Notes: generated from the sequence alone by a model not told the origin. A stretch of 33,862 nucleotides of DNA from Entrophospora sp. SA101 (GCA_958430865.1 CAUDNR010003334.1:97870-131731), one strand, 5' to 3'; numbered from the stretch's first letter, positions 9,882-21,488 are shown. Made by a program: numbers and translations.

Positions 9882-12800
9882 TTACATTTTTTTAATATCA
9901 CTGGTATCACCAGCATCAGCATCACCACTAATTTCTAATGACCTCAAAATTGCTTCTCTGATTCCTTTATCCTCACACTCGTCAGCATCAGCATCAGCAT
10001 CGCCACTAATTTCTAATGATCTCAAAATTGCTTCTCTGATTCCTTTATCTTCACACTCGTCAGTATCAGCATCAGCATCACCACTAATTTCTAATGATCT
10101 CAAAATTGCTTCTCTGATTCCTTTATCCTCCTCACACTCGTCAATTTTTTGATTATTATTACTCTCATCTTTAGAAATAATCATAGCATAATCTAACAAT
10201 TCATCATCTGTTAAATCTAATAAAGGCGAAAATTTATTTAGAAATAAAATAGATTTTTCTTTTTCTATACGTTCTTGTTCGATCAGTTTCTTTGACTCTT
10301 TCACATCGTTTTGTAATTCGATTCTACCTATTTATTTTTTAATAATAAACGTTAATCATTTTCCAATATCAAATAAAATAAGTAAATACAAATATATGTA
10401 AGTTAAAGAAAAAAAAATTACTTAGATATTTGGGTGTTGTTATTGATGTTGACTTCTTTTTTTGTTTAATTTGATTTGCTATTTTGATGTAAACAATAAA
10501 ATAATTTAACAACATTGATGAAAATCCAATGAGATTGATATTAATATTAAATAACATACTTGAGCCAGTAGCAGATGTAAAATCCCAAGAATTTATTGTA
10601 CTACCAGTACTGAATACTATTTGATAATCTTTCGAATAAATGCAATTTACAGCTAATTCTCCATCCAATAATCGTGTCTGATATCTATTCGGTAATCTTT
10701 TGTAACTAAAACATTCATTTATCGATTCGTTGATTAAATAGAGTCAGGTTTAAAATTAAAATTAAAGAAGTAAAAACAAATATTTAGGTGATTATATTAT
10801 TACTTTTGATTCAATGTACGAATTAAACATGAGGTTAAAGGTTCCCATACACTCACACTGCCGTCAGAACTAAACAATTAAATGATGACTCTATTTTAGT
10901 TGTAAGACAAATAAATATATTTGAAAATGGGTTGAATTAATTACCTGCCAACCAGTAACTTGAAAGCATCAATATGGAGAGATGTGATAGGTGACAACAG
11001 ATTATTGTTAAAAATTCTAAAATGTTTGCATATAAATATTAATTAAATGAATTAAATATACAAAAAAAAAAGATTTATTAAACAAATTTAATCAAGAATT
11101 TTTTATAAACAATACCTTAACGGCTTAGTAAACAAACATTCCTGATTGCTATCATTATTATTGTTATTTCCGTCATCTTTATCTTTTCTATTTCTTAAAC
11201 CCACATCCCACAAACATACAGTACCAACAGAATCACCACTTGCAAGAAGATTTTTTGATGATACTAAAGTTTTCTCAATAATGTCATTACAGTTATGATT
11301 ACCGCTATCATCTCTAACAACATCTTTATCGTTAGGTGACTCGTCATGCAAATCTACTGTTGTACATGTTATATTGGCAAAATGACCTTGTTTAAATATG
11401 GTGATGCATTTTAAAGTTTTCAAATCGTATTTTTTAATTTCATAGGAATTTTTGTATGTAACTATTATAAACTCCATTTGTTCGTGATAATGTATTGACA
11501 AAATTTCATTTGATTCATCGAAATTATCATTAATTATCATATGTGGAATTTCTGTCTGGGAGTTATTATTATTATTTTTCTGAAATAAACCAGTTGCATC
11601 AAACCACCATATATGAATAAGGCCATTTTCTGTTCCTGCAATCAAGCATTTTCGAGCATTCCATTTTATAATGGTAACCTTTGAATTATCTTCAAAATTA
11701 GAGCCTTAATTTTTTTAAAAACAATAATAAAAAAAATACATAATTAAAAATTAAAATAAAATAACTATAACTTATTAACAGATTATTATTAGAAAAAATT
11801 TCTTACTGGTTCTGAAATTTTTGGTACACATTAATTTACCAGTGTCCCATAGCTTTACCACACCATCTGAACTACCACTAACTACTATATTGTCATATTT
11901 TCTGTCCCGAGCCAATGAAGTTACACATCCTGAACGAGATCCATAATCATAAAGCTTTTTATAATATCTTTCTGAAGCATTTCTATTCATAAAAGTAATT
12001 CCAATTTCACCAGTTTCGTAACCCCAAAGAATTTGATTTCTTTATTATACATATATATATATATAGTTTTATCAATTTTATGATGTTTTGAAATTGGTGA
12101 TATATATACATATAATGAGTGGATAGTTAGATGGATTAAAAGAAAAAAGATCACAAGTGGAATATAAAATAATAAGAAATGGACGAAATTAATGAATAAT
12201 TTATGATGGGAGATAAACCCATCTTATATATTATATATATCAGAAAAAAAATTAGTAAGTAAATAATTAAAATAATATATATATACGCATATATAAAGGT
12301 TTTACTAATAAAGATAATTTTTAATTATTATTCTTACCTATCAACTAACAAGGCAGAAATTGGACGAACAATATTTCCACTTGTAGATATTAAATCTTTA
12401 TTTACTTTTCCAGTTTTTGGGTTACACCTTGCAACTATTCCTATTTTTTTAATCAAAAACATATAAAACATCAACATCATAGCGAAGACGGATGAAATCA
12501 ATAATCACTGCAATCAATCGTATTTCTAACCTCTATCTGATGATCCTGTCAACATCCAAGAATTATCAAAATCAACATACAAATCATCAATTTTACCAAC
12601 TTTTGTATCAAAACTTATTAATGACCCTTTTCCTTTTTTCCATTTTCTATAAAATATATATTATATGAATAGCATCATCATTATCATATACAATAATAAT
12701 AATATAATCAGAATTATTAAAAATTAAATATATACCTGAGCAAGTTAACTCGAGCAATATATTCATTTTTCCAACTATCTTTAGTTAATCTCCTATATAA

Positions 12801-13290
12801 CAAAATCAAGTAAATAAATAAAAGGTTGTTTAGTCAATTAGTCGCAATAATAATGACGAAAAGATAAATATATTACCTAAATGGAGCACATCCAAAAAAT
12901 CGTAAAAATGCATTTCTCCAGCAATTATCATCGCTTATCACGAGTCTCCAGTGTTTACAAACTCGAGAAGCTTTGCTCTTTTTGTTTTTGTTTTTGTTTT
13001 TATAAAATGATGATTAATATGGAGAGGTATATATTTATTAAATATTAAAAAAAAATTCGATTCCCGATACTTACCAAAATTATCGGATCGAGATTTGAAA
13101 AAATGTATGAAAGAATTTCCACTGCTATTTCATTTATGAAACATCTCCCACTATTGACAAATTAATTATTATTATGAGTAAATTACTACTAATCGTTTGA
13201 AATTTCAAGAGATGTAAATAATAAATACTTTTTGGGTAGAATATTAACTTTTTTTCCTTTATTCTTGAATTTGGAATAATTTAGTTCCAT
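9882..13290 (-). CDS. F-box/WD40 protein with C-terminal UIM array, 13 exons
   Basis: Predicted SCF ubiquitin-ligase substrate receptor. Exons: 13290-13229, 13150-13075, 12977-12877, 12792-12736, 12646-12531, 12440-12338, 12039-11807, 11704-11116, 11016-10945, 10869-10804, 10705-10560, 10478-10422 and 10327-9882; 707 residues, every junction in frame. The F-box is at about residues 26-72: INEIAVEILSYIFSNLDP then ASRVCKHWRLV. WD-like repeats fill about 90-540, for example VVSGSSDGVVKLWDTGKL, LIAGTENGLIHIW, LLASGDSVGTVCLWD and GSSDGSVSVWEPL. A Lys-rich linker and helix (about 545-585) leads to ubiquitin-interacting motifs at 600-614 (DDELLDYAMIISKDE) and three near-identical EDKGIREAILRSLEIS copies (626-641, 652-667, 678-693). 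Asn/Asp-rich inserts sit in exon 8. The start is 146 bp from the divergent PABA synthase start. F-box/WD40/UIM architecture is known in fungi; substrate unknown. Confidence 0.9.
9926..10145 (-). repeat. 78-bp coding tandem repeat (UIM modules), about 2.8 copies
   Basis: Copies begin at 9926, 10004 and 10082, exactly 78 bp (26 codons) apart, with only a few substitutions between them. The third is followed by a 3-bp CTC insertion. Each encodes one UIM (EDKGIREAILRSLEIS) plus a GDADAD spacer made of GCATCA/GTCAGC triplets on the plus strand. The low divergence points to recent expansion or gene conversion. Confidence 0.92.
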
Positions 13291-13436
13291 GATTATTTTT
13301 AAAAAATAAATAAAAACATTTGATTTACTGAGTCATAATTGATAAACAACCTTGGTGTAACCAATTACTATTACAAATAAGTTGATCGATCGCCAGTGCT
13401 AGGATGGTGGACATTTAGCAATTTTATCGATATCTA
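13291..13436. promoter_or_regulatory. Compact bidirectional promoter with Gcn4/AP-1-type site
   Basis: 146 bp separates the ATGs of the F-box/WD40 gene (-) and PABA synthase (+). TGAGTCA at 13329-13335 is the consensus of Gcn4/Cpc1 bZIP factors, which control amino-acid and related pathways in fungi. A CCAAT motif lies at 13361-13365. Position supports regulatory use; binding is inference, since a 7-mer can occur by chance. Confidence 0.5.
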
Positions 13437-16400
13437 ATGACACTTACAAAATTAGATTCGAAAGGTTATTCGCCAAGAACTATAATAATTGATAATTATG
13501 ACTCTTATACCTTTAATTTATTACAACTTTTGAACAATACTGAAAATGTTATCGTTATTAGAAATGATCAATTTTCTTGGTAATGTTTGATGATTTTCAA
13601 AAATTTTTTTTTTAAAGGAATAATCATGTTAATTTTTTTTTTGCTTAATAAAGGACTGAATTTGAACAAAACATTCTACCACATTTTGATAATATTATAA
13701 TATCTCCAGGACCAGGAAGTCCCGAAAATTCATCGGTAATATATTATTTGATATTTATGTGTTGGAAATAAATATAAATTTTCCAATCAATATATTAATT
13801 AAAAAAAAATTAGGATTTTGGTATTTGTTCAAAAATTCTTAAATTAAATAACATCCCAATACTTGGTGTATGTTTAGGACATCAAGGAATCGGTTATGCA
13901 TTTGGTGGAAAGGTAAAACTTTGCTTAATAATATATATCATCTAAAATAATTTTATTAAACAAAAATTTATATTTTTGAATTAGATTAAAAATGCTGAAA
14001 AGATTATGCACGGAAGATCAAGCCTTATATATCACGATGGTGGAGATGGCGACATTTCCTTATTTTCTGGAATACCGAATCCATTTTGGGCAGTTAGATA
14101 TCATAGTTTAGTCGTTGATAATGAAAGTAAATATCATGACTATTAATTATTTTATTATTTAACACTGTTTAATATTGAACTGGTATAATTTATTTGATTT
14201 GTTTAGATTTACCTTCAGAATTAATTGTATCAGCTTGGTGTTTTGATGAAAATAATTTACAAAAAGATCATTCGTTTAATCAATATTCACCACCACCATC
14301 ACCATCATCTAGTCATTCTTTAGAAAAATCTAGTAAAATCATGGGATTAAAACATATAAAAGAACCGATTTATGGTGTACAATTTCATCCAGAGGCATGG
14401 TTTGTCAAGATTGAATTATTTAATTATTTAATTATTTTGTCATTTTGTAAGAATAAATTTCAATTAATCTTTTAATTTCTATATTAAATATACATATGTA
14501 TAGTCTATTTGCACAGAATATGGTTATAAAATAATAAAGAATTTTAACGAAATAACAAAAAAGTATCATGGAAAAAAGGTTACAGTGAATTTCAATTCCA
14601 ACTAAAAGCATAATGTTAATAAATAATATTAACACTTTTAATAATTATCAGCAAGGATTAACATTTTCAAGACCAAAGCTTCCATATAATATTTCAGCAC
14701 TTTCAGTAATTCCTTCCAATTTTTTTATTTTCAATCCAATAACAAGGATTAATAATAATAAACCAAAATATTATCTTGTAATGAAACAATTTCACGAGAA
14801 TAAATGGTTAGATCCATACCTGGTGTTTAAAGAAATTGTCAGTAAGCACAATTCATTTGTAGGAAAATGGTGGTTAGATAATTCCATGGTATGTGTATAT
14901 ATATATATATACATATATACACACTTATATTATTAATAATTTCTTTCTTAACATTTTTAATTCAAAAAATTTTTTTTTGATTCAATAGCAACAAGATTCA
15001 CAAAATGGATTTTCATTTATGGGTTCAACACCAAATTTTTCAAATACGTTTTCAGTGTCATATTCCACTTTAGAAAAAGATTTGAAAATACATTGCACAA
15101 ATGGAAAAATTATTTCAAAAAAATTAGAAGAAAATCAAACATTTTGGGATTGGATGTCAAATGCAACAAGACTAATTAATCAAAATATTGGCATCACAAA
15201 AATATTAAAAAATAATGGATTACTTTATGATATCTTAAAATTAAAAAAAAAAGAGCATCTAATAATACCATTTGATTTCCGCTTAGGAATGGTTGGTTAT
15301 TTTGGCTATGAAATGAAATGTGAATCTATGCCTGGTTATGTAAAGGTTGTTCCTAATGGTGTTGGCCCAAACAATAAATGTCCTGATTCAGCATTTATAT
15401 TTTCAACATATGCAATAGTATTTGATCACTTAAAAAAAAGATTATGGTCAATTGGATTAATTAAAAATGATGATGGCAATTCATTGATAGATTATAATGA
15501 GTTGGAAGAAGAGTTGGGAATTTTCCCAGGACTTTCTCTTACTGACTTCTTATCATTGACAAAATCAATTGAAGAAAATTTAAATAATATAATTGCTCTA
15601 AAAAAACACCAAGAAGAAATACCAATTAATAAGAACCACTGCTGCCATCATAACAACAATAATAGTATTGATAATTGTTGTTATAATAATGTTTTTAATA
15701 ATCATAAAGACAATAAAGATAACGTTTCTATTGATTTTACAAATTTCATTCCTGATATGAACTCAGATCAATATTTAAATACTATTGAAAAAGCAAAATC
15801 ATTGATTTACGAAGGTCAAAGTTATGAATTATGCCTTACAACACAATTTCATACCAAGTTGCCAAATAAACTAAAAAATATTGATGATATTCTAGAGTTG
15901 TATTACTACATTAGATCAAATAATCCTGCTCCTTATTCAGCTTTTATTTATTTCAATAACTTAAGTTTATCAATATTAAGTTCGTCACCTGAAAAGTTCT
16001 TAGAAATAGATGATAAGGGAGTTATAGAGATGAAGCCAATAAAAGGTACAGTTGCAAAAGCAAATAAATGCTTTTGTGAAAAGAAGAAGACTAATGAAAC
16101 AAAGGATCAATATTATGATAACAAATGTGATAACGAAGAGTGTTGTAAAATTAAAAGAAAGGAGGAGGATTTAAGAAGAATTTATATGCTAAAAAGAAAT
16201 GTTAAAGAAAGAGCTGAAAATTTGATGGTTAGTTAATCGTGAAAGTAATTACATACATAAACTATATAGTAAATAATAATGATAAGCCATTTTTGATTTT
16301 TAGATTGTGGATTTAATACGTAATGACCTTTCACAAATATGTATTCCTAATACAGTCAAAGTACCATATTTGATGAAGGTAGAATCATATAAAAGTGTTC

Positions 16401-16978
16401 ACCAACTTGTGACAACTGTTAAAGGAAATTTAAATAGAAATATAGATTATGTTAATGTCATCAAAAATTGCTTTCCTCCTGGTAAGATAACTTCTTTTTT
16501 TTTCTTCTTCCACTCTGGATTATTATTAACAATTTTTTATAATGTTTGTAGGATCAATGACTGGTGCTCCTAAATTACGTAGTGTACAATTACTTGAAAA
16601 ATTAGAAAATTATACCCCAAGGGGTGTTTATTCTGGTTGTTTAGGTTATATTTCATTAAATGAGCCAAATAATCCTAATAACTGTGGAGGTGGTGCTCAT
16701 TTTAGTGTTGTCATTAGAACAGTTATTATTTATGATGAAAAAGGTGTGTTAAAAAACTTTTTTCCAAATGTATTTTTTATATAATATAATAATAAATAAT
16801 ATGTAATATGTGCATGTATTTTTTTAGATATATCAGTTGGTGCTGGTGGTGCCATCATAGATCTTTCAAACCCAGAAACGGAGTGGCAAGAAGTTTTATT
16901 AAAATCACAATCCGTTATCCCAAGGTAAATAACAAAGTTTGTTTTCTGAATAAAAAAAAATTTCAATTATTTTTTTAC

Positions 16979-17015
<37 letters not shown>

Positions 17016-17070
17016 TGTTATTATTATTTTAATTAGTGTCACATCTTTTATAAACCAAAAATACCATTAA
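13437..17070 (+). CDS. ABZ1: Bifunctional PABA (aminodeoxychorismate) synthase, PabA-PabB fusion
   Basis: Converts chorismate plus glutamine to 4-amino-4-deoxychorismate for folate. Exons: 13437-13579, 13654-13735, 13814-13912, 13985-14126, 14207-14394, 14504-14578, 14652-14888, 14989-16227, 16304-16481, 16552-16743, 16828-16924 and probably 17037-17070; about 901 residues. The glutaminase domain has [40 protein letters not shown] (Cys95) and YGVQFHPE (His216, Glu218). The synthase domain has [34 protein letters not shown] (Lys674; PIKGT marks PabB rather than anthranilate synthase), [27 protein letters not shown] and SVGAGGAI. The exon 5 donor appears to be GC (GAG|GCATGG), required to join FHPE to SICTEYG. 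Inserts: a Cys/His/Asn-rich stretch before [10 protein letters not shown] and a Lys/Cys-rich one after PIKGT. The end is ambiguous: stop directly at 16927, exon 17037-17070, or an open exon at about 17181-17295. Confidence 0.93.
16978..17016. repeat. (TAA)n microsatellite in last PABA synthase intron
   Basis: About 12 TAA/ATA units lie just upstream of the proposed last splice acceptor of the PABA synthase gene. Confidence 0.9.
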
Positions 17071-17945
17071 ATAATCTAATAATAGATACTTTAAATTTTC
17101 TTTTACAATTTAAATAATATTTTAATTTCAATATGCATGTTTAATTAATTGATAATACCTTATTTATATTAATTCCACAGCATAAATATATTTAATCATA
17201 GAATAAAATTCACATTAGATATTATAATAAATAAAATTTGTCATAAAGCCTTTTGTGATTTTACAAATGGAACTATTCTTACAATGAAAGATTAATTAGA
17301 TGAGGTATATTTAATTTTTTTTTAAAATTATTACTTCATCCTCTTCCACATTTAGATAATAATAATAAAAATCCTATATATAATATTTTTACTTCTCAAT
17401 GTAATGACAACAGCTAATAAGTAATATATGTTAATATCTATATATTGTCAATAATTAATATCGAATCACTTTGAAATTAAGAATTAATTTGTTTAACATT
17501 TCATGGTTTTTGTTTTTTACTACTACTATTATTATTATTATTATTATTATGGAATTTGATGATGACGATGATGATGGCGGTGATGATGATGATGATGACA
17601 TGTTGGTAGTTGTTGTTGGCAGTAATGATGTTGGTTTTATTGCAGGAATATCCCATTTACTTGCATGTTTTTTACCTTTTGTAATTAAGTATTATTATTA
17701 AATTAATTAATTAGGATTTTTACCAATGATTTACTTTTACCTATATATTACTTTTGCTGCTTTCAATGATAATGATAATGATGCTGAAGTTACAGATGCA
17801 GTTGATGTTAATGTATATCCATAAGATTTTGAAGACTTTTCTGCTCTAGCTACTAAACTTTACATCACATGTTGAGCTTTTGATATACTTTGTTGCTGTT
17901 GATGTTGAGATTGATGTTGACAATGATGATGATGATGATGTATAG
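17071..17945. other. Low-complexity spacer between PABA synthase and mS29 fragment
   Basis: It contains (TTA/ATT)n at about 17521-17550, (GATGAT/GACGAT)n at about 17558-17600, and (GATGAT)n at 17925-17940 directly before the mS29 exon. The open frame at 17471-17701 is the translated triplet repeat (Asp and Ile runs) and is not a gene. I searched for the missing mS29 N-terminal half (a Walker A motif) and did not find it. A possible alternative last exon of PABA synthase sits at about 17181-17295. Confidence 0.6.
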
Positions 17946-18817
17946 TTGTCAATTAGCGAAGACACAATGAATGAATTCAAATTGAAAAATCAATTATCAT
18001 TAGATAAATTATTGGAAATTGGAATTAAAGATATTCATCTTTCACAAAAGGTTTTCGAAAGTTTCTTAAAAGAACTTTCAAATAATGAGAGGTATTTTAA
18101 TTGATTGACATTAATTTATGTGAAGAAATTAATTCTAAAAAATATTAGTCATAATTAATATTATTAACAATAAATCATATCTGTAGATTTTCAGTTTTAC
18201 TGGCGGTCGATGTAGTAAACGCTTTCTATACCAATTCCGAATACACAGATAACAATGATAAAAAATTAGAATCTAATAAATTATCATTACCTCGTTCAAT
18301 GTTGGAATATATTTCAGGAATTAAAATTTTTGTAATTATCTTATAATATACTAAAATATTCTAAATACTCTAAATATTGAAAGAATTATTAAATTTAATT
18401 TTTAAAAAAAAAAAAGAAAAAAGGTGCAATCATTGGAGCCTTGTCACAATCATATATGCCATATATCAGTAAACCATTAGAAGAGGCACTTAACATTAGT
18501 GAGTCATCAGTGTGGAATCCTCGTTCACCCACAATATTACAATATACAAAAGATTTACAACGATTTGATGTCAAAATGTATACTCAGAAGGAGGCGAAGG
18601 GCATTTTAGATTATTATTATAATACTATGATCAAATCAGGTGATTTTATTTGAACAGTCAATACTTATATTAATTGATTTATAATACTATTAATATGCTC
18701 TTTTATTTAAAATTGAATTTAGATCCAAAAGATTCATACTTTCTTAAACAATATTTTCTTACGAATGGTAATCCAAAAGAGTTTTATTTAAATTGTTGGA
18801 AAGGATTCACTAATTGA
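17946..18817 (+). CDS. Mitoribosomal protein mS29 (DAP3/Rsm23), C-terminal half only
   Basis: Small-subunit mitochondrial ribosomal protein with an AAA-type GTP-binding fold. Four exons keep one frame: 17946-18091 (possible ATG 17967), 18187-18331, 18417-18639 and 18723-18817. They read LLEIGIKDIHLSQKVFESFL, FSVLLAVDVVNAFYTNSEYT (the family's D-x-x-NAFY-x-x-SEY motif), LPRSMLEYISGIK, KKGAIIGALSQSYMPYISK, FDVKMYTQKEAKGILDYYY and FLTNGNPKEFYLNCWKGF before the stop, matching the back half of DAP3. The expected N-terminal half, with targeting peptide and P-loop, is absent upstream, where triplet repeats abut a good acceptor (GTATAG|TTG). Either the gene is 5'-truncated, or distant or rearranged exons exist. 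About 202 residues, versus roughly 350-450 for full-length family members. Exons are otherwise intact, with no stops. Confidence 0.75.
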
Positions 18818-19522
18818 ATTGAATATTATATTAACTATTATAAAAATTAAAAATATTGTTAAAGTTATTGAGATGTTTTTCTTTAATGTTTGCTGTAAGC
18901 ACCCTCTGGCTAATAAACTCATTCAATTAATATAATTGACAGATAGATACTCGTTACAAGTGATCAGTGATTCTCAAGACAAGTTATTTTTGAAGCTATT
19001 ATATTTATTAAAATTGATTGAACAAATTGGGTCCTTATTGATGATCAAATGAAAATTCAAGGTTTCTTCTCTAATGTACCTGTTCTAATGTAAAATTATA
19101 CCAGAAATAGAACGTTGTCGCATGATACAACATAAAAAATTTTTCAAAAAAGATGGGTTGTGACATTACCTTGACGACTGCAAATGCAGAATGCGAATGA
19201 AAGTCCGCCTCATACACATCCTCTAAACAACAGAAACACTTTATCTCGATTTCCTAGTTGTTGTCACTCTTAGCGAAAGGTCATGACTGGCTAGACAGAT
19301 TGCCATGTTTATGAGAATTGCAGTTTTACCAAATCTTAAAAGCATTGCACATGATTAGAAGGAAAACGACAAAGTAAAACTTTGTTTACGAGAAAAAGCC
19401 TTAGATGGCATTGATGCTTTTGTCCTCTGATCAACAACAACAATGAGTTCTATTATTATCTTGGATTCAATAATAGCAGTAAATTTAGATATATCGTTTC
19501 ATTTAAACAACAACAACAGTAG
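18818..19522. other. Spacer with possible decayed coding DNA
   Basis: 18880-19450 is less AT-biased than its surroundings and may be an old transposon or gene relic, but I can match no family in any frame. Stops occur in all frames at short intervals. Confidence 0.35.
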
Positions 19523-19524
19523 TA

Positions 19525-19732
19525 CACAGTAAGTCTCGGTATAGCGGACCTCGGTATAGCGGATGTCTAATAAACTCTCGGTTTAACGGATCAAAGCTCA
19601 GAACCGTCTATAAGTAAATTCTCTCGGTTTAACGGATTTACTAATTAAATCTTGAATTAATCTCGGTATAACGGATTTTTGAAATTTTTGTTCTAATTGC
19701 CCAAATTATCCGCTATACCGAGACTCACTGTG
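19525..19732. mobile_element. Tigger/pogo-like MITE with TA target duplication
   Basis: The 208-bp element is flanked by TA on both sides (19523-19524 and 19733-19734). The left terminus CACAGTAAGTCTCGGTATAG and the right terminus CTATACCGAGACTCACTGTG are inverse complements with one mismatch. Inside, the core CTCGGTATAGCGGA recurs in direct orientation (about 19535, 19550, 19577, 19622 and 19661, the later ones with TTTAAC or TATAAC) and once inverted at the right end. No coding capacity. TIR and TA target fit the pogo/Tigger group. Confidence 0.9.
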
Positions 19733-19734
19733 TA

Positions 19735-20455
19735 TATGTTAAGTTAGGTAATAAATTATCCCTTCCGATTTTATTTTCTTTCTAGATTCTTCATGGTTTT
19801 GTGTCAATGCCCTTTTATTAGTTATGATTTTCTTTCCTCTTGGTTAATCCTTTCTTTCTTTAGATAAGCTTCAAGCACCTGAGTCTTATTTATTTTTGAA
19901 AATATAGGGTACAGTTTTCTCACCTTGTTTTTGTATTATAAATTTTGGATCCATAGTAGATGTGATGTAAATGTGTTTTATTTTATAGGAGTAGTTCTAT
20001 ATATCATTTAAAGAAGGAGATTATAAAATTGTTAAATCATAATAATAATCACAGTACTAAATTTTGATCCCTTCTTTGTGGTAGAAATGTTCACTTTGTT
20101 GCAGCATGCCCATATAAGGAATATTGTTGACAATATATTTTCCCACAGATGCTAAATATTTATCATTATCAATACTATTAGCTTCATGCTCCAATAAATT
20201 GAGGAATTCAATTCTTCAAAAAGTGATTTTTTAATTATAGAGGATTTTGCCTAACTTCCATATTTTAATTTAGACCTTGATGGTTTTTCTATAGAAGCAG
20301 GTTTTAATGTGGAACCTTATCACCAATGTTATTTTCAAATTTTTAAAGACATTAAGTTACACAAATCAGAATAAATGTTTAGTGAATTATTTTGTTTTGG
20401 ACAGAAATAAATATTTCTTGTTAATAAAATAATTGTATCCAATTATTTCTATATA
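19735..20455. other. AT-rich spacer, nothing recognised
   Basis: T-rich unique-looking DNA with no coding frame, RNA gene or inverted repeat that I can support. Confidence 0.4.
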
Positions 20456-20530
20456 CAGTGAACCCTTGTTTCAACGAAGTAGAATTAAATTTTTGATACA
20501 ACGAATTTTTTGAGCATTGAGAGCATGAAA
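20456..20530. mobile_element. Solo Tigger/pogo-like terminus
   Basis: After a TA at 20454-20455 the sequence reads CAGTGAACCCTTGTTTCAAC, followed by two subterminal CAACGAA motifs (TTTCAACGAAG and GATACAACGAATT). This is the form of a pogo-type 5' end. No matching right terminus is seen, so it is probably a truncated copy of unknown extent. A different family from the MITE at 19525. Confidence 0.55.
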
Positions 20531-21488
20531 ATTATATAGATGGGTTGACGAGACTATTAAGAATAAATACAAAACGTCGGGAACCTTTCAATTAGGTTGT
20601 TTGCAAATAAACGTTGAATGGGTTAAAATTAGATGCCATAATAGCTCTACTTAGGGATGAATTGATCAGAAAATAAGATGTCCAGAATTTTCAATCCCAA
20701 AAAATTTCCTAAAAAGAATAACAACCAGTGTAGCAAAAATCACGGTTTGATATCAGGTCTGACCACATTTATAGCTCAACGAGGAGAATCAACAACAATT
20801 GCTGTATTCATATTATAAATTAGATTCATAGATTAAAATTGCATCAATTAAAAGTTTCATGAGTCAAGCAAGATATCTATACATTTTAGAAAATATAATT
20901 TGACATTACAACATTGCCTTTTTAAAAGGAAAATTGCTATAGATTTACATTCAAAAAGTTTCTGTTAGATTAATGACTTATCCACGTTCAAAAAATTTCT
21001 ATATTGTATTTATTTAAATTTCATCAGAAAACTGTTCCACTATATATCTACTATTATTTCTTATACATCAGTAAGCTAGATAATGTGTTAGAATTTGATG
21101 TTTGAAAGATTTATACATTGAAGCTGATATTATATGAGTTCCAAAATTGCATCAAAATGCGGTTTCCAAATATGTTCATAATAATTGGGAAACATTAAGT
21201 TATGACATGTGGTGCATTGATTTAATTGAAGAAATAATGTCTGCTATTTATTTTGAAAATATTCACTATAGCTAGTATTTGGAAAAGTGATGATTATTAA
21301 TATTTAAGATTTTTAGGAAATTTATTATTTCTAAGGCTCTGGATGAGCCAAGTTCGAGTTGAGCTCGAGCCAATTCGAAATTTAATATTATAAAAACGCA
21401 ATTTGTCAACCCTACCGAAAATAACCGAATAATTATAAAATATTAATGAAAATATCTTTACTATAATAAATTGTACTAGATTTCTGAA
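20531..21488. other. Spacer with possible transposon debris
   Basis: No intact frame. A short GC-richer palindromic patch at about 21335-21380 (GGCTCTGGATGAGCC, GAGTTGAGCTCGAGCCAATTCG) stands out from the AT background and resembles dispersed-repeat ends. The 8 bp at 21481-21488 are the left target-site copy of the hAT element that follows. Confidence 0.4.

Noticed and set aside
17471..17701. 76-codon frame with Asp and Ile runs
   Set aside because: It is the translation of GAT/GAC and ATT triplet repeats and has no other content.
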